64,000 bases of DNA from Amycolatopsis japonica (GCF_000732925.1 NZ_CP008953.1:3596001-3660000), one strand, 5' to 3'; counted from the first letter of the stretch, positions 10,492 through 20,472 are shown. Made by a program: numbers and translations. The notes: a model not told the origin generated them from the sequence alone.

Positions 10492-11049
10492 ATGGCGTTG
10501 TTGGGAACCCTGCTCGGGCGGAGCCGGTCGGTACGGCCGAGCCTGCTTCCGTTGCTGGATCTGAGTGCGGCGGTATTGGCACTGCGCTCCGGTCACGGGC
10601 TCGCGCCCACCGGATCGGGGACGGTCTGCTTCGTCGCGGAGGGACGTCCCGGCACGGAGACGGAGGCGGAGATCATCGCCGGCCTCGCCGGGGATTCCGC
10701 CCGCCGCAACCTGGTCACCAATGACGCGCACGGGCGGACGATCGTCCGGTGCTGGCGCGAGAACGGGGACCTCGGCTGGTTGCTCGACGATCTCGTCGAC
10801 GTCAACGAGAGGCTGGCTCAGGCCGGGTTCGCGTCGTGGCTGCTGCACACGGCGGTCGACTTCGCCGAGGTGCGGGACATGCGTCACCCGAGGCTGACGA
10901 TGGTCTACCGGCGCGAACGCGGCACCTTCTACCCGTACGCGCCGCGCGGGACCCGCGGCCGGGACAGGGCGATGGAGCTGAAGATCCGCTCGTCGCTGAC
11001 CCGGATCGTGCCGATGGAGTCCGACATCGGCCGGTGGCGCCCGGTATGA
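10492..11049 (+). CDS. pspAB: PspA-associated protein PspAB
   Basis: A 185-residue protein matching the actinobacterial PspAB family. It begins MALLGTLLGRSRSVRPSLLP, carries APTGSGTVCF, then LLDDLVDVNERLAQAGF, and ends with the family hallmark RRERGTFYPYAPRG. PspAB is usually found beside PspA and PspAA in the envelope stress system. Here no pspA is adjacent, so the gene stands alone among stress regulators. No membrane segment is seen. A DosR-like box in the upstream gap (near 10378-10391) could link it to the dormancy regulon, but this is weak. Confidence 0.82.
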   Translation: MALLGTLLGRSRSVRPSLLPLLDLSAAVLALRSGHGLAPTGSGTVCFVAEGRPGTETEAEIIAGLAGDSARRNLVTNDAHGRTIVRCWRENGDLGWLLDDLVDVNERLAQAGFASWLLHTAVDFAEVRDMRHPRLTMVYRRERGTFYPYAPRGTRGRDRAMELKIRSSLTRIVPMESDIGRWRPV

Positions 11050-11081
11050 CCGACGGAACTCGCGTGCTTGGAGCCGTCACA

Positions 11082-11127
11082 CGCGTGATGGGAGCCGGAA
11101 CTCTCGAGTTCCGGCTCCCATCACGCG
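11082..11127. repeat. 21-bp perfect inverted repeat, dispersed family copy 1
   Basis: Two perfect 21-base arms (11082-11102 and 11107-11127) enclose the 4-base loop CTCG. The arms contain CGCGTGATGGGAGCCGG. Short outlying copies (ACTCGCGTG, TCACGCGAGT) flank it at 11058-11066 and 11140-11153. It lies between pspAB and an opposite-strand gene and probably acts as a bidirectional terminator. Related hairpins occur near 30.2 and 61.9 kb. Confidence 0.8.
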
Positions 11128-11157
11128 AGTTCCGCCCTCAATCACGCGAGTGACGGG

Positions 11158-11427
11158 TCAGCCGGGTACGCCGCTGAGCCAGCCGCGCAGCCGCTGGACG
11201 CGCCGGTCCCGCGGGCTCCATCGCGGGAAGCGGCGTCGCGACCGGGTGGCGAGGGCCGCGCCGTCGAGATGCCGGATGGCGGTCAGGACGTCGTCGAGCA
11301 GTGAGCCGTGCGTCTCCGGTTTCGCCACGACCCTCGGCAGCCGCTCGAGTTCGGGGGCGAGCGGCACCCGGCGGGCCGAGGCGTGCGTGCCGGGACGGCG
11401 GCGGGTCTCGCAGATTCTCGTGGTCAC
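11158..11427 (-). CDS. Hypothetical protein, 89 aa
   Basis: This frame has strongly GC-rich third positions and a GTG start at 11427. The sequence RVPLAPELERLPRVVAKPET and the C-terminal FPRWSPRDRRVQRLRGWLSG look like real protein. A preceding open frame on the same strand (about 50 codons, ending at 11424 with LIVVGDEFDGRDRGERVTGT) has its TGA overlapping this GTG, as in translational coupling, so a second short gene may lie upstream. No family recognised. Confidence 0.45.
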   Translation of the reverse strand: MTTRICETRRRPGTHASARRVPLAPELERLPRVVAKPETHGSLLDDVLTAIRHLDGAALATRSRRRFPRWSPRDRRVQRLRGWLSGVPG

Positions 11428-11737
11428 GTCCCGGTCACCCTCTCCCCGCGGTCACGCCCGTCGAATTCGTCCCCTACGACGATGAGGTACCGAGTGCCGT
11501 TCCGGTCAGCGCCGAAGGTTGTGCCATCGAGGGCACAAAGACCCCACTCGGTCGCCGGACGGGTACGGCGGGTCACGGGTTGGCGTCGAAAGGACGGCCG
11601 TGACGGCGGCGGTGGGACAATGCGCCGGCGCGCCGATCGCGAATCCGCACGCGGGTGAATACGGCCGTGGGCAGGATTGATTTCCGGGAATCTGCCGGAC
11701 AATGGTCCGGCGAGACCACGATCGACGGAGAAGGTGC
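11428..11737. other. Intergenic region before the NarL-type regulator
   Basis: About 310 bases. The left half may hold the short minus-strand frame ending at 11424. The right half should hold the promoter of the response regulator. GGAGAAGG at 11727-11734 is its ribosome site. No clear inverted repeat was seen. Confidence 0.4.
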
Positions 11738-12418
11738 ATGCCGAACCCGAACTCCCCGCAGCCCATGCCCCCGGCCGCGGCCCCGATCCGGGTGCTGCTC
11801 GTCGAGGACCACAAAATGGTGGCCGAAGCCCTCGGCGCGGCCTTCGAGGAGTTCCCGGAGATCGACCTGGTGGCGTCGGTGGAGTCCCTGGCGCACGGGA
11901 TGGTCGCGGCGGAGGAACATCGGCCCGACATCGTGCTCCTCGACCGGCGGCTCCCGGACGGCGACGGGATCGAGGCGATCGCCGGGTTCCGCGCGGTCTC
12001 GCCGTCGAGCCGGGTGCTGGTGCTGACCGGCGACGCGAACAGTGCGATCGTCGCCAGGATCCTGGAGGTCGGCGGGGCCGGGCTGCTGCTGAAATCCGGT
12101 CTCCTCGACGAGCTGATCACCGCGATCAGGACCATCGCGGCGGGCGACATGGTCATCGACCCGGAGTTGCTCAGTGGCGCGCTGGCCATGCTGGGCGGCG
12201 GTTCGGGCCGGATCGGCCCGGTGCTGACCCTGCGGGAACGGCAGGTGCTGGGGTTGATCGCCGAAGGCGCCGGGACCGACCGGATCGCCGAAGAACTGCG
12301 ACTGGCGCGGAATACCGTGCGGAATCACGTGCAGCGGATCCTGGTGAAGACCGGGACCCATTCGAAACTCGAAGCAGTGGTGCACGCACGTAAGAATGGC
12401 CTCCTCGAACGGCCGTAG
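11738..12418 (+). CDS. NarL/FixJ-type response regulator
   Basis: A 226-residue two-domain regulator. The receiver shows the acidic pocket in LLVEDHKM, phospho-acceptor D69 (IVLLDRRLPDGDG), the threonine in VLTGD and the lysine in LLLKSG. The LuxR-type DNA-binding domain begins LTLRERQVLGLIAEGAGTD and ends NTVRNHVQRILVKTG. The ATG at 11738 has GGAGAAGG in front. The next gene, 17 bases on, is a PAS histidine kinase with the matching HisKA_3 architecture, so the two form a likely pair. Confidence 0.93.
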   Translation: MPNPNSPQPMPPAAAPIRVLLVEDHKMVAEALGAAFEEFPEIDLVASVESLAHGMVAAEEHRPDIVLLDRRLPDGDGIEAIAGFRAVSPSSRVLVLTGDANSAIVARILEVGGAGLLLKSGLLDELITAIRTIAAGDMVIDPELLSGALAMLGGGSGRIGPVLTLRERQVLGLIAEGAGTDRIAEELRLARNTVRNHVQRILVKTGTHSKLEAVVHARKNGLLERP

Positions 12419-12435
12419 CGGGGAGACGTATCCGA

Positions 12436-13530
12436 GTGCCAAGCTGCACTATGGCCATGCTGCCATCGGAACAGACGCCTGATCACCGCAGCGCTGTGCT
12501 CTTCGAGTTGTTCATGCACAGCGTGGCCGACTACGCCATTTACCTGCTGGACGCCGACGGACGGGTGATCAGCTGGAACCCGGGGGCGGAACGGATCAAG
12601 GGGTACTCCCAGGACGAGATCCTCGGCCGTCATTTCTCCGTTTTCTACACCGAGGCCGACGTCGCCGACGGCAAACCCGCGGCGGAACTGCTGGTCGCCG
12701 CGGAGATGGGGAGCCACGAGGACGAGGGCTGGCGGGTCCGCCGTGACGGGTCGCGGTTCTGGGCCAACACCGTGATCACCGCGTTGCGGGACGAACAGGG
12801 CGGCCTCGTCGGTTTCGGAAAGGTCACCCGTGATCTCACCGAACGCCGGAAAACACTGGAGGAAAGGACCGAACGGCGACAGGCCTTCGCGCATTTGGTC
12901 CGCGCACAGGAAACAGAACGTCGCCGTATCGCGTGGGATGTTCACGACGATTCCATTCAGTCGATGATCGCGGTGAGCATGCGGTTGCAGATGCTCGCCG
13001 CACAACGGCGTGATCCGGCTTTGATGCAACTCGACGAAGCGATTCAAGGGGCGATCCGACGATTGCGGATCCTCGTCGCGCAATTGCGCCCGCCCGCGCT
13101 GAACGACGAGGATCTGGTCGCTTCCGTCCGCGACTATCTCGACGAGGTCGTCGCCGGCTGGGGGCTCGACTGCACCCTGCGGCACGATCTCGCCGTCACA
13201 CCGCCGCCCGACCTCGTCGTCACCGCCTTCCGGATTCTTCAGGAGGCGTTGGTGAACGTGCGTAAACACGCGAACGCCCGCACCGTCGTGGTCTCGCTGA
13301 CGGGACGGGACGGCGGTCTGCTGGTGAAGATCGCCGACGACGGCGACGGGCTGAAACCGGACGGCGAGAACGCGCACGAGACCTTGTCGGGCGAGCACAT
13401 CGGAATGGCGTCGATGCGTGAACGTGCGGAAGCGGCGCAAGGCTGGTTCCGGATCTCCAGCAGGCCGGGCGAAGGTACTTCGGTGACCTTCTGGATTCCG
13501 CTGGGCCCTCCCGGACCCGCGCGGACATGA
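12436..13530 (+). CDS. PAS-domain sensor histidine kinase (NarX/DesK type)
   Basis: A 364-residue soluble kinase. A PAS domain covers roughly residues 25-140 (YAIYLLDADGRVISWNPGAE, GYSQDEILGRHFSVF) and ends in VTRDLTERRK. The HisKA_3 dimerisation helix has the phospho-histidine H170 in IAWDVHDDSIQSM. The HATPase domain carries ILQEALVNVRKHA (N-box) and IADDGDG (G1). The GTG at 12436 is preceded by GGGGAGACG; ATG 12451 and 12457 are alternatives. Its stop overlaps the ATG 13527 in front of the poly-HAMP kinase. The signal is unknown; such soluble PAS domains often bind flavin or heme. Confidence 0.92.
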   Translation: MPSCTMAMLPSEQTPDHRSAVLFELFMHSVADYAIYLLDADGRVISWNPGAERIKGYSQDEILGRHFSVFYTEADVADGKPAAELLVAAEMGSHEDEGWRVRRDGSRFWANTVITALRDEQGGLVGFGKVTRDLTERRKTLEERTERRQAFAHLVRAQETERRRIAWDVHDDSIQSMIAVSMRLQMLAAQRRDPALMQLDEAIQGAIRRLRILVAQLRPPALNDEDLVASVRDYLDEVVAGWGLDCTLRHDLAVTPPPDLVVTAFRILQEALVNVRKHANARTVVVSLTGRDGGLLVKIADDGDGLKPDGENAHETLSGEHIGMASMRERAEAAQGWFRISSRPGEGTSVTFWIPLGPPGPART

Positions 13531-13547
13531 ACGAAGGAGGCACCTCG

Positions 13548-16500
13548 ATGCCGGAACCGGGAAGCAAGCGCGGAACGAGAGAAGCGGTCCGGGTGGGCGG
13601 GGCGATCGACGACCAAGGCCTGCAGCGGCTGCTGGAGGGGCTGAAAGCCGTTCGCGACGGCGATTTCAGCACCCGGCTGCCCCAGGTGGACGACGTCCTG
13701 ATGGACGAGATGGCGGTCGTCTTCAACGGGATGGTCGATCAACTGGCGCTGTTCACCTCCGAGGTCACCCGGGTCGCGCGCGAGGTGGGGACCGACGGGA
13801 AGCTCGGTGGCCAGGCGGCGGTGCCCTCGGTTTCGGGGACCTGGAAGGACCTCACCGATTCGGTGAACGCGATGGCGGGCAACCTCACGGGCCAAGTTCG
13901 TGACATCGCCGAGGTCGCGACCGCGGTGGCGAAGGGTGACCTTTCGCAGAAGATCACCGTCGACGTCAAAGGCGAGATGCTCGAGCTGAAGAACACGATC
14001 AACACGATGGTGGATCAGTTGTCGTCGTTCGCCGACGAGGTCACGCGGGTCGCGCGCGAGGTCGGCAGCGAGGGGCGGCTGGGCGGTCAGGCGGAAGTTC
14101 CCGGGGTCGCCGGCACGTGGCGGGATCTGACGACGTCGGTGAACTTCATGGCGGGGAACCTGACCGATCAGGTGCGGTCCATCGCCGAGGTCACCACCGC
14201 GGTCGCGAAGGGTGACTTGTCGCAGAAGATCACGGTCGACGCGCGGGGCGAGATCCTGGAGTTGAAGAACACGATCAACACGATGGTGGATCAGTTGTCG
14301 TCGTTCGCCGACGAGGTCACTCGTGTCGCCCGTGAGGTGGGTACGGAGGGGCGGCTGGGTGGTCAGGCGGACGTCAAGGGTGTCTCGGGCACTTGGAAGG
14401 GCCTGACCGAGTCCGTGAACGTCATGGCCGACAACCTCACGGATCAGGTGCGGTCCATCGCCGAGGTCACCACCGCGGTCGCGAAGGGCGACCTCTCGCA
14501 GAAGATCCGCGTCGACGCGAGGGGCGAGATCCTGGAGCTCAAGGACACCATCAACACGATGGTCGGCCAGTTGTCGTCGTTCGCCGACGAGGTCACTCGT
14601 GTCGCCCGTGAGGTGGGTACGGAGGGGCGGCTGGGTGGTCAGGCGGACGTCAAGGGTGTGTCGGGTACCTGGAAGGGCCTGACCGAGTCGGTCAACGTCA
14701 TGGCCGACAACCTCACGGATCAGGTGCGGTCCATCGCCCAGGTGGCGACCGCGGTGGCGAGGGGCGACCTGTCCCAGAAGATCACCGTCGAGGCCAAGGG
14801 CGAGGTCGCCGCGCTCGCGCAGACGATCAACACGATGGTCGACACGCTGTCGGCCTTCGCGGACGAGGTCACCCGCGTGGCGCGGGAGGTCGGCACCGAG
14901 GGCATCCTCGGCGGGCAGGCCAGGGTGCCGAACGTCGCCGGGACCTGGAAGGACCTCACCGACAACGTCAACTCGATGGCGAACAACCTCACCGGCCAGG
15001 TGCGGAACATCGCCCAGGTGACCACCGCGGTCGCGCAGGGAGACCTCTCCCGCAAGATCGACGTCGACGCGCGGGGCGAGATCCTGGAGCTCAAGACCAC
15101 CATCAACACGATGGTCGACCAGCTTTCCGCGTTCGCCGCCGAGGTCACGCGCGTCGCCCGTGAGGTCGGCAGCGAGGGACGGCTCGGCGGCCAGGCCGAG
15201 GTCGAAGGCGTTTCGGGTACCTGGAAGCGGCTGACGGAGAACGTCAACGAGCTCGCCGGGAACCTGACCAGGCAGGTCAGGGCGATCGCCGAGGTGACCA
15301 GCGCGGTGGCGACCGGCGACCTCACGCGCTCGATCTCCGTCGAGGCGCAGGGCGAGGTCGCGGAGCTGAAGGACAACATCAACGCGATGGTCCAGTCGCT
15401 GCGCGAGACCACGCGGGCGAACGAGGAACAGGACTGGCTCAACACCAACCTGGCCCGGATCTCCGGCCTGATGCAGGGGCACCGGGACCTGCGGGTGGTG
15501 GCCACGCTCATCATGAACGAGCTGACCCCGCTGGTCGGCGCCCAGCACGGCACGTTGTTCCTCACCGAACCGGGGGAGAGCGGCACCCGGCTGCGGCTGA
15601 TCACCAGCTACGGGCACAGCGAGGCCCCGGACGCGCCCTCGGATTTCGCGATGGGGCAGTCGCTGATCGGGCAGGCCGCGCAGACCAAGAAACCGATCGT
15701 GGTCGACCGGACGCCACCGGGCTTCGTGAAGATCTCGTCGAGTCTCGGCTCGGCCCCGCCGGTCACCCTGATCGTGCTGCCGATCGTCTTCGAGGACCAG
15801 GTGCTCGGCGTCATCGAACTGGCGTCGTTCGGCGAGTTCACCGCCGTCCGCAAGGACTTCCTCGAACAGCTGATGGAGACCATCGGGGTCAACGTCAACA
15901 CGATCATCGCCAACGCGCGGACCGACTCGCTGCTGGAGGAGTCCCAGCGGCTCGCCGAAGAACTGCAGGCCCGCTCCGAGGAGCTTCAAGCGCAGCAGGC
16001 GAAACTGCAGGTGTCCAACGCGGAACTGGAGGAGAAGGCCGAACTGCTCGCCCGGCAGAACCGCGACATCGAGGTGAAGAACTTCGAAATCGAGCAGGCG
16101 CGCCAGGAGATCGAGGAACGCGCGCAGCAGCTCGCGCTGGCGTCGAAGTACAAGTCGGAGTTCCTGGCCAACATGTCGCACGAACTCCGGACCCCGTTGA
16201 CCAGCCTGCTGATCCTCGCCGGGGTGCTCTCGCAGAACTCGACCCAGAACCTGACGCCCAAACAGGTCGAGTTCGCGAAGGTGATCCAGTCCGCGGGCAC
16301 CGACCTGCTGCAGCTGATCAACGACATCCTCGACCTGTCGAAGGTCGAGGCGGGCAAGATGGACATCCACCACGAGCCGTTCCCGCTGCGCCAGCTGCTC
16401 GACTACGTCGGCACGACCTTCCGGCCGCTGACCGCCGAGAAGGGACTCGACTTCCAGGTCACCGTCGAACCCAACGTGCCGGAGCTGCTGTTCACCGACG

Positions 16501-17786
16501 AGCAGCGGTTGCGGCAGGTGCTGCGGAACCTGCTGTCGAACGCGGTCAAGTTCACCGAGGACGGCAGCGTCGAGCTCCGGGTCAAGCTGGTCGACACCAT
16601 CGTTTCGCCGTCAGGCGGCCCCTCGCACGAGTCCCTGGTGGCCTTCAGCGTCACCGACACCGGGATCGGGATCGCCGAGGAGAACCTCGATTCGATCTTC
16701 GGCGCCTTCCAGCAGGCCGACGGCACCACCAGCCGCAAGTACGGCGGCACCGGGCTCGGCCTGTCGATCAGCCGCGAGGTCGCCTACCTGCTCGGCGGCG
16801 AGATCCGGGCGGACAGTGTCCTGGGGACCGGCAGCACGTTCACCCTCTACCTGCCGGTCGCCAGGTTCACCGCGCCCGTGAGCCTCGACGAGTCCACTGT
16901 GGACAACGCCGCCGCGGAACGACGGGTGCTGGTGGTGGAGAGCGAGCAGAACAGCCTGCTGACCCTGCTCGCCCGTGGGGTCGCGGCCGACATCGCGGAC
17001 AGCCACGGCTCGGTCCAGGTCCGGGCCGTGTCGGATCCGGCGGAGGCGTTCGAGGAACTGAAACGCGACAGTTACCGCTGCGTCGTACTCGACACCAGCA
17101 TCCCCGGGACGAGCGCCTTGACGTTCCTCAAACGGCTCGTCGACGGTCCGGATCCGGTCGAAGTCCCGGTGCTGGCCTACGCGACCCGCAAGCTCAGCGC
17201 CGCGCAGGACCGCTTGCTGCACGGGCACGCGCGGGTGCATCCCGTCGAACTCCTGCCCTCGCTGGACATGCTGCGGGAGCGGATCATGCTGCACATCTCG
17301 GCCAGTGAACTCGAAGGCATCCTGCCGCTGATGCGCCAGCCCGAGGTGAGCCTGGTGGAGACCGTGCCCGCCTTGGACCAGCCGTCCGATCCGCCCGCCG
17401 GGCCGGCGAGGCTCCAGGGACGCAAGGTCCTGCTCGTCGACGACGACGCCCGCAACGTGTACGCGATCTCGGGAATGCTCGAACTGCACGGACTTTCGGT
17501 CGTACACGCGCCCAACGGCCGCAAGGGCATCGAGGAACTGCTGTCCGACGACGGGATCGACCTGATCCTGATGGACGTGATGATGCCGGAGATGGACGGC
17601 CACGCGACGACGGCGGCGATCCGCGAGATGCCGAAGTTCGCCGGCCTGCCGATCATCACCGTCACCGCGAAGGCGATGGAAGGGGACCGCGAGAAGAGCC
17701 TCGCCGCCGGGGCGAGCGACTACGTGACCAAACCCGTGAACGCGGAGGAACTCCTGGCTTGTATGGAACGCTGGCTCACGGACTGA
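13548..17786 (+). CDS. Poly-HAMP hybrid histidine kinase
   Basis: A 1,412-residue cytosolic hybrid kinase without membrane segments. The first ~620 residues are a near-tandem array of about thirteen HAMP-like units: seven of the [11 protein letters not shown] type alternating with six of the [17 protein letters not shown] type. Then come a GAF domain (about 640-790), a long coiled coil, HisKA with H878 ([12 protein letters not shown]), HATPase ([23 protein letters not shown]), a degenerate receiver (VLVVESEQN) and a canonical receiver with D1343 ([12 protein letters not shown]). The layout resembles the Nik1-type group III kinases of fungi. ATG 13548 is preferred over 13527 because GAAGGAGG stands 7 bases before it. 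It probably works with the preceding kinase and regulator. Confidence 0.92.
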   Translation: MPEPGSKRGTREAVRVGGAIDDQGLQRLLEGLKAVRDGDFSTRLPQVDDVLMDEMAVVFNGMVDQLALFTSEVTRVAREVGTDGKLGGQAAVPSVSGTWKDLTDSVNAMAGNLTGQVRDIAEVATAVAKGDLSQKITVDVKGEMLELKNTINTMVDQLSSFADEVTRVAREVGSEGRLGGQAEVPGVAGTWRDLTTSVNFMAGNLTDQVRSIAEVTTAVAKGDLSQKITVDARGEILELKNTINTMVDQLSSFADEVTRVAREVGTEGRLGGQADVKGVSGTWKGLTESVNVMADNLTDQVRSIAEVTTAVAKGDLSQKIRVDARGEILELKDTINTMVGQLSSFADEVTRVAREVGTEGRLGGQADVKGVSGTWKGLTESVNVMADNLTDQVRSIAQVATAVARGDLSQKITVEAKGEVAALAQTINTMVDTLSAFADEVTRVAREVGTEGILGGQARVPNVAGTWKDLTDNVNSMANNLTGQVRNIAQVTTAVAQGDLSRKIDVDARGEILELKTTINTMVDQLSAFAAEVTRVAREVGSEGRLGGQAEVEGVSGTWKRLTENVNELAGNLTRQVRAIAEVTSAVATGDLTRSISVEAQGEVAELKDNINAMVQSLRETTRANEEQDWLNTNLARISGLMQGHRDLRVVATLIMNELTPLVGAQHGTLFLTEPGESGTRLRLITSYGHSEAPDAPSDFAMGQSLIGQAAQTKKPIVVDRTPPGFVKISSSLGSAPPVTLIVLPIVFEDQVLGVIELASFGEFTAVRKDFLEQLMETIGVNVNTIIANARTDSLLEESQRLAEELQARSEELQAQQAKLQVSNAELEEKAELLARQNRDIEVKNFEIEQARQEIEERAQQLALASKYKSEFLANMSHELRTPLTSLLILAGVLSQNSTQNLTPKQVEFAKVIQSAGTDLLQLINDILDLSKVEAGKMDIHHEPFPLRQLLDYVGTTFRPLTAEKGLDFQVTVEPNVPELLFTDEQRLRQVLRNLLSNAVKFTEDGSVELRVKLVDTIVSPSGGPSHESLVAFSVTDTGIGIAEENLDSIFGAFQQADGTTSRKYGGTGLGLSISREVAYLLGGEIRADSVLGTGSTFTLYLPVARFTAPVSLDESTVDNAAAERRVLVVESEQNSLLTLLARGVAADIADSHGSVQVRAVSDPAEAFEELKRDSYRCVVLDTSIPGTSALTFLKRLVDGPDPVEVPVLAYATRKLSAAQDRLLHGHARVHPVELLPSLDMLRERIMLHISASELEGILPLMRQPEVSLVETVPALDQPSDPPAGPARLQGRKVLLVDDDARNVYAISGMLELHGLSVVHAPNGRKGIEELLSDDGIDLILMDVMMPEMDGHATTAAIREMPKFAGLPIITVTAKAMEGDREKSLAAGASDYVTKPVNAEELLACMERWLTD

Positions 17787-17794
17787 AGGCCTCG

Positions 17795-18199
17795 CTACTC
17801 GGTCCCGTTGGCGCTGTTCGCGCAGACGCGGCGGATGGCCGCGACGATCTCGGTGTTGGGGCTGCCCTTCACGAGGTACTCGGTGACGCCCGCGGACGCC
17901 ATCTGGGCGATGGAGCGGGTGTCGCTGTGCGCGGAGAACGCCATCAACCGCGTATGGGGCACCCGGCGCCGGATCTCCCGCGCCATCCACGCGCCGCCAC
18001 CGCCGGGGATCCGGACGTCGAGCACGGCGACCTCGGGGGACAGCAGCTCGGCGAGCGCGACCGCTTCGCCGGCGTCCAGCGCGACGGCGACCACCTCGAT
18101 GTCCGGCTCGGAGTCCAGGAGGGCGCGCAGGGCGTCGCCGATGACCGGGTTGTCGTCCGCGACGAGCACCCGAAGTCTGGGGGGCGGCGTTCGGTTCAT
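17795..18199 (-). CDS. Stand-alone receiver domain protein
   Basis: A 134-residue single CheY-like receiver with no output domain. Motifs: VLVADDNPV (acidic pocket), AVLDVRIPGGGG (phospho-aspartate), AFSAHSD (threonine replaced by serine) and YLVKGSP (lysine). It ends 9 bases from the poly-HAMP kinase, which is convergent, and could serve as a phosphate shuttle or sink for one of the kinases nearby. ATG 18199 was chosen; a GTG lies directly in front. Confidence 0.85.
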   Translation of the reverse strand: MNRTPPPRLRVLVADDNPVIGDALRALLDSEPDIEVVAVALDAGEAVALAELLSPEVAVLDVRIPGGGGAWMAREIRRRVPHTRLMAFSAHSDTRSIAQMASAGVTEYLVKGSPNTEIVAAIRRVCANSANGTE

Positions 18200-18270
18200 C
18201 ACCCAGTCCGTGCCCGCGCGGTCTGCGGCGCCGGTGGTGGTCGCGGGCCCCCCTCCGAACATGACGTGAC

Positions 18271-18576
18271 TCAGCAAGAGATCCGGCGGTCGCCTTCGCT
18301 CGGCTGCTCGATGAGCGTCCTGGCGACGTCGTGGATCTTCATGTTGTTGTTGCGGCAGAACGAACGCAGCAGTTCGAACGCGGCGTCGATGTCGATCTGG
18401 TAGCGCTCGGCCAGTATCCCTTTCGCCTGCTCGATGGGAAGCCGGTGATCCAGCGCGTACTGGAGTTGCTCGGCGCGGGCCCGGTAGAAGCGGATGCGGT
18501 TGCGCATCGCCACGAGGTCGTCGGCCGGGTCGGGAGAGCCGGGCGCCGGGGTAGGCGAAAGCGTGGTCTCGGACAT
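18271..18576 (-). CDS. ANTAR-domain protein
   Basis: A 101-residue protein made mostly of one ANTAR domain (ALDHRLPIEQAKGILAERYQ, then AFELLRSFCRNNNMKIHDVA) preceded by a short helical region. There is no receiver or GAF domain, so it lacks its own sensor and may act constitutively or with a partner. It lies 71 bases upstream of the receiver-only gene on the same strand; receiver plus ANTAR together would rebuild a split two-domain regulator, which is inference. ATG 18576 gives the compact protein; a longer frame starts at 18642. Confidence 0.8.
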   Translation of the reverse strand: MSETTLSPTPAPGSPDPADDLVAMRNRIRFYRARAEQLQYALDHRLPIEQAKGILAERYQIDIDAAFELLRSFCRNNNMKIHDVARTLIEQPSEGDRRISC

Positions 18577-18687
18577 GAAGCGATCGTCGCAGCGGCGGGA
18601 CTGCTCCGGGAAGAACAGAACGTCCTGACTCGAATGATGCAAATGAACCTGGTCCGGACGGCGGCAGCCACTCGAACGGGCGCCGAA

Positions 18688-18704
18688 CAGGGCCCTTTGG
18701 CCTG
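18688..18704 (+). promoter_or_regulatory. Candidate DosR box upstream of devR
   Basis: CAGGGCCCTTTGGCCTG contains a 14-base match to the mycobacterial DosR consensus GGGACTTTNGGCCC with 10 of 13 defined positions agreeing by eye. It lies about 60 bases before the devR start, consistent with autoregulation. Confidence 0.4.
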
Positions 18705-18764
18705 TCGCAGTGACCGGCCGTGCACCGTACGCTCAGCCGAGGAGGGGGAACCGTGGAGGTCGGA

Positions 18765-19397
18765 ATGCTCCGGGTGTTTCTGGTCGACGACCACGAGGTG
18801 GTCCGTCGAGGGGTCGCGGACATGCTCGAAGAGGAGGCCGAACTGTGCGTCGTCGGGCAGGCCGCGACCTTTTCCCAAGCGCTGGCGAGGATCCCGGCGC
18901 TGCGGCCGGACGTCGCGGTGCTCGACGTGCGGCTGCCGGACGGCAACGGCGTCGAACTCGCGCGGGAACTGAGATCCAAGATGCCGGAACTCAAATGCCT
19001 GATGCTCACGTCTTACACCGACGAGCAGGCGATGCTGGACGCGATCATGGCCGGCGCGAGCGGTTATGTCATCAAGGACATCCGCGGCATGGACCTGGTG
19101 GCGGCGGTCAAGGAGGTCGGCCTCGGCCGGTCGCTGCTGGACGCGAGGGCCGCCGCGACGCTGATGGCGAAGTTCCGCGACGACGCCGCCAAGAAGGGCC
19201 CGCTGGCCGGCCTTTCCGACCAGGAACGCACGCTGCTGGAACTGATCGGCGAGGGGCTGACCAACCGGCAGATCGCCGAACGGATGTTCCTCGCGGAGAA
19301 GACCGTGAAGAACTACGTGTCGCGGTTGCTGACGAAACTCGGGATGCAGCGGCGGACCCAGGCGGCGGTGCTGGCGACGGAACTGCGGCGGCAGTGA
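18765..19397 (+). CDS. devR: DosR/DevR-type dormancy response regulator
   Basis: A 210-residue NarL-family regulator very similar to mycobacterial DosR. It begins [20 protein letters not shown], has phospho-acceptor D54 in [13 protein letters not shown], then [14 protein letters not shown] and ASGYVIKDI. The DNA-binding domain is [20 protein letters not shown], ending with [23 protein letters not shown] 18765 reproduces the DosR numbering and has GGAGG 5 bases upstream; GTG 18753 is an alternative. DosR switches on a hypoxia and nitric-oxide regulon. The cognate kinase, a DUF1876 gene and Acg-type nitroreductases are close by. Confidence 0.93.
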   Translation: MLRVFLVDDHEVVRRGVADMLEEEAELCVVGQAATFSQALARIPALRPDVAVLDVRLPDGNGVELARELRSKMPELKCLMLTSYTDEQAMLDAIMAGASGYVIKDIRGMDLVAAVKEVGLGRSLLDARAAATLMAKFRDDAAKKGPLAGLSDQERTLLELIGEGLTNRQIAERMFLAEKTVKNYVSRLLTKLGMQRRTQAAVLATELRRQ

Positions 19398-19432
19398 TGG
19401 AACCGGGCGATGCAGCTGGTCGTGAGTGGGCT

Positions 19433-19475
19433 GAAGGCTCCCTTCACCGCGTCTGATGCGGCGAAGGGAGCCTTC
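19433..19475. terminator. Bidirectional terminator between devR and nitroreductase
   Basis: GAAGGCTCCCTTC (19433-19445) and GAAGGGAGCCTTC (19463-19475) form a perfect 13-base-pair stem, extended inward by CCGC and GCGG after one mismatch. It lies midway between two convergent stops. Confidence 0.8.
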
Positions 19476-19494
19476 GCCCCGGTTCCGCCTTCAC

Positions 19495-20472
19495 TCAAGC
19501 GGAAATGAGCGTATCGAGCAGCACGTCGTCCAGCGGCCGGCGCGGCGTCCACGGCAGCGGCGAGCCGTAGCCGACCCGCAGCAGCACCTGCGGCCACACC
19601 CCGCAGCCGAGGATCCGCCGCAGTTCGGCACGGGCCTCGCGGACCATGATCGGCGGCGAGATGAACGACGCGTCGAGTCCCGAGGCGGTCGCGGTGAGCA
19701 GCACCCGTTGCAGGGCCTGGCCGGCCTGCAGCCGGTCGAGCCGGTCGTCGGTCAGCGATCCGATCGCCACCACGAGCGGGGCGGGCCGCGGATCACCGGC
19801 CGCTTCGCCGAATTCGTCGAGGAGCCAGCTTTCGTCGGCGGGGCTGCCGTCCATCGCATAGGACGGCACACCGTCGCGGGTGCTCGCGCCCAGTCCGGTC
19901 CAGCGGCCGAGTTCGGCGAGGAAGGCGGGGTCGGCGAGTTGCGCCCGGCGGGCGCGGGCGGTGAGGTCGTGCAGGAGGCGGCACTGCTCGGCGTCGAGGT
20001 TCGGCATCCACGCGTGTTCGAGTTCGGTGGCGTGGCGGAGCGCGGCGAGCGTCGGTTTGGGCACGACGCTGGAGAGGAACGGCCGCCGGTTGGTCCGGCG
20101 GCGGGGGATCGCCCGGGCCAGCCGCACGACCTTCTGATCGGGCATGCGTTCGGCGAGCGGACGGACGACGGCCAGCAGATCGGGATCGGCGCGGCTGGGC
20201 ATCAGGGTCGTCGCCGGATGGAAGCCCAGTGCGTGAATCGCCGTCCGGAGGGTGAACAGGGCGGCGCCACACGAGAGCACGAGTTCGCGTCCGTCCGGAT
20301 CCGTGACGGGTAAAATACGGCGCGGATCGGCGTGCACCTCGATTCCGGTGCCGGTGCACCGGAAAAGCCACGGCTGGGTGTTGTGCGTCGACGGGGCCAG
20401 CATGGCCGACCGGAGCACGGAATTCACCTGTTCGGAGTTCAAACGTCCGACCCTGGTGACTTGTATGGTCAT
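19495..20472 (-). CDS. Acg-family FMN nitroreductase-like protein
   Basis: A 325-residue protein of the Acg (Rv2032/Rv3131-like) branch of the nitroreductase superfamily, about twice the length of ordinary nitroreductases. Visible motifs are LAPSTHNTQPWLFR near the N-terminus, LSCGAALFTLRTAIHALGF, RRRTNRRPF in the middle and the C-terminal LLRVGYGSPLPWTPRRPLDD. In mycobacteria these proteins are DosR-controlled and thought to bind or sequester flavin. GGGGGAAACC precedes the ATG at 20472. It is divergent from devS, and the shared gap holds a DosR-like box. Confidence 0.88.
   Translation of the reverse strand: MTIQVTRVGRLNSEQVNSVLRSAMLAPSTHNTQPWLFRCTGTGIEVHADPRRILPVTDPDGRELVLSCGAALFTLRTAIHALGFHPATTLMPSRADPDLLAVVRPLAERMPDQKVVRLARAIPRRRTNRRPFLSSVVPKPTLAALRHATELEHAWMPNLDAEQCRLLHDLTARARRAQLADPAFLAELGRWTGLGASTRDGVPSYAMDGSPADESWLLDEFGEAAGDPRPAPLVVAIGSLTDDRLDRLQAGQALQRVLLTATASGLDASFISPPIMVREARAELRRILGCGVWPQVLLRVGYGSPLPWTPRRPLDDVLLDTLISA

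Noticed and set aside
13950..15400. Tandem DNA repeats considered as a CRISPR or minisatellite
   Set aside because: Units are in frame, about 276 bases long and encode HAMP motifs; there are no spacers.
13239..16373. 1,044-codon minus-strand frame inside the poly-HAMP kinase
   Set aside because: Its repeats ([17 protein letters not shown]) simply mirror the HAMP DNA repeats on the other strand; no independent start or family.
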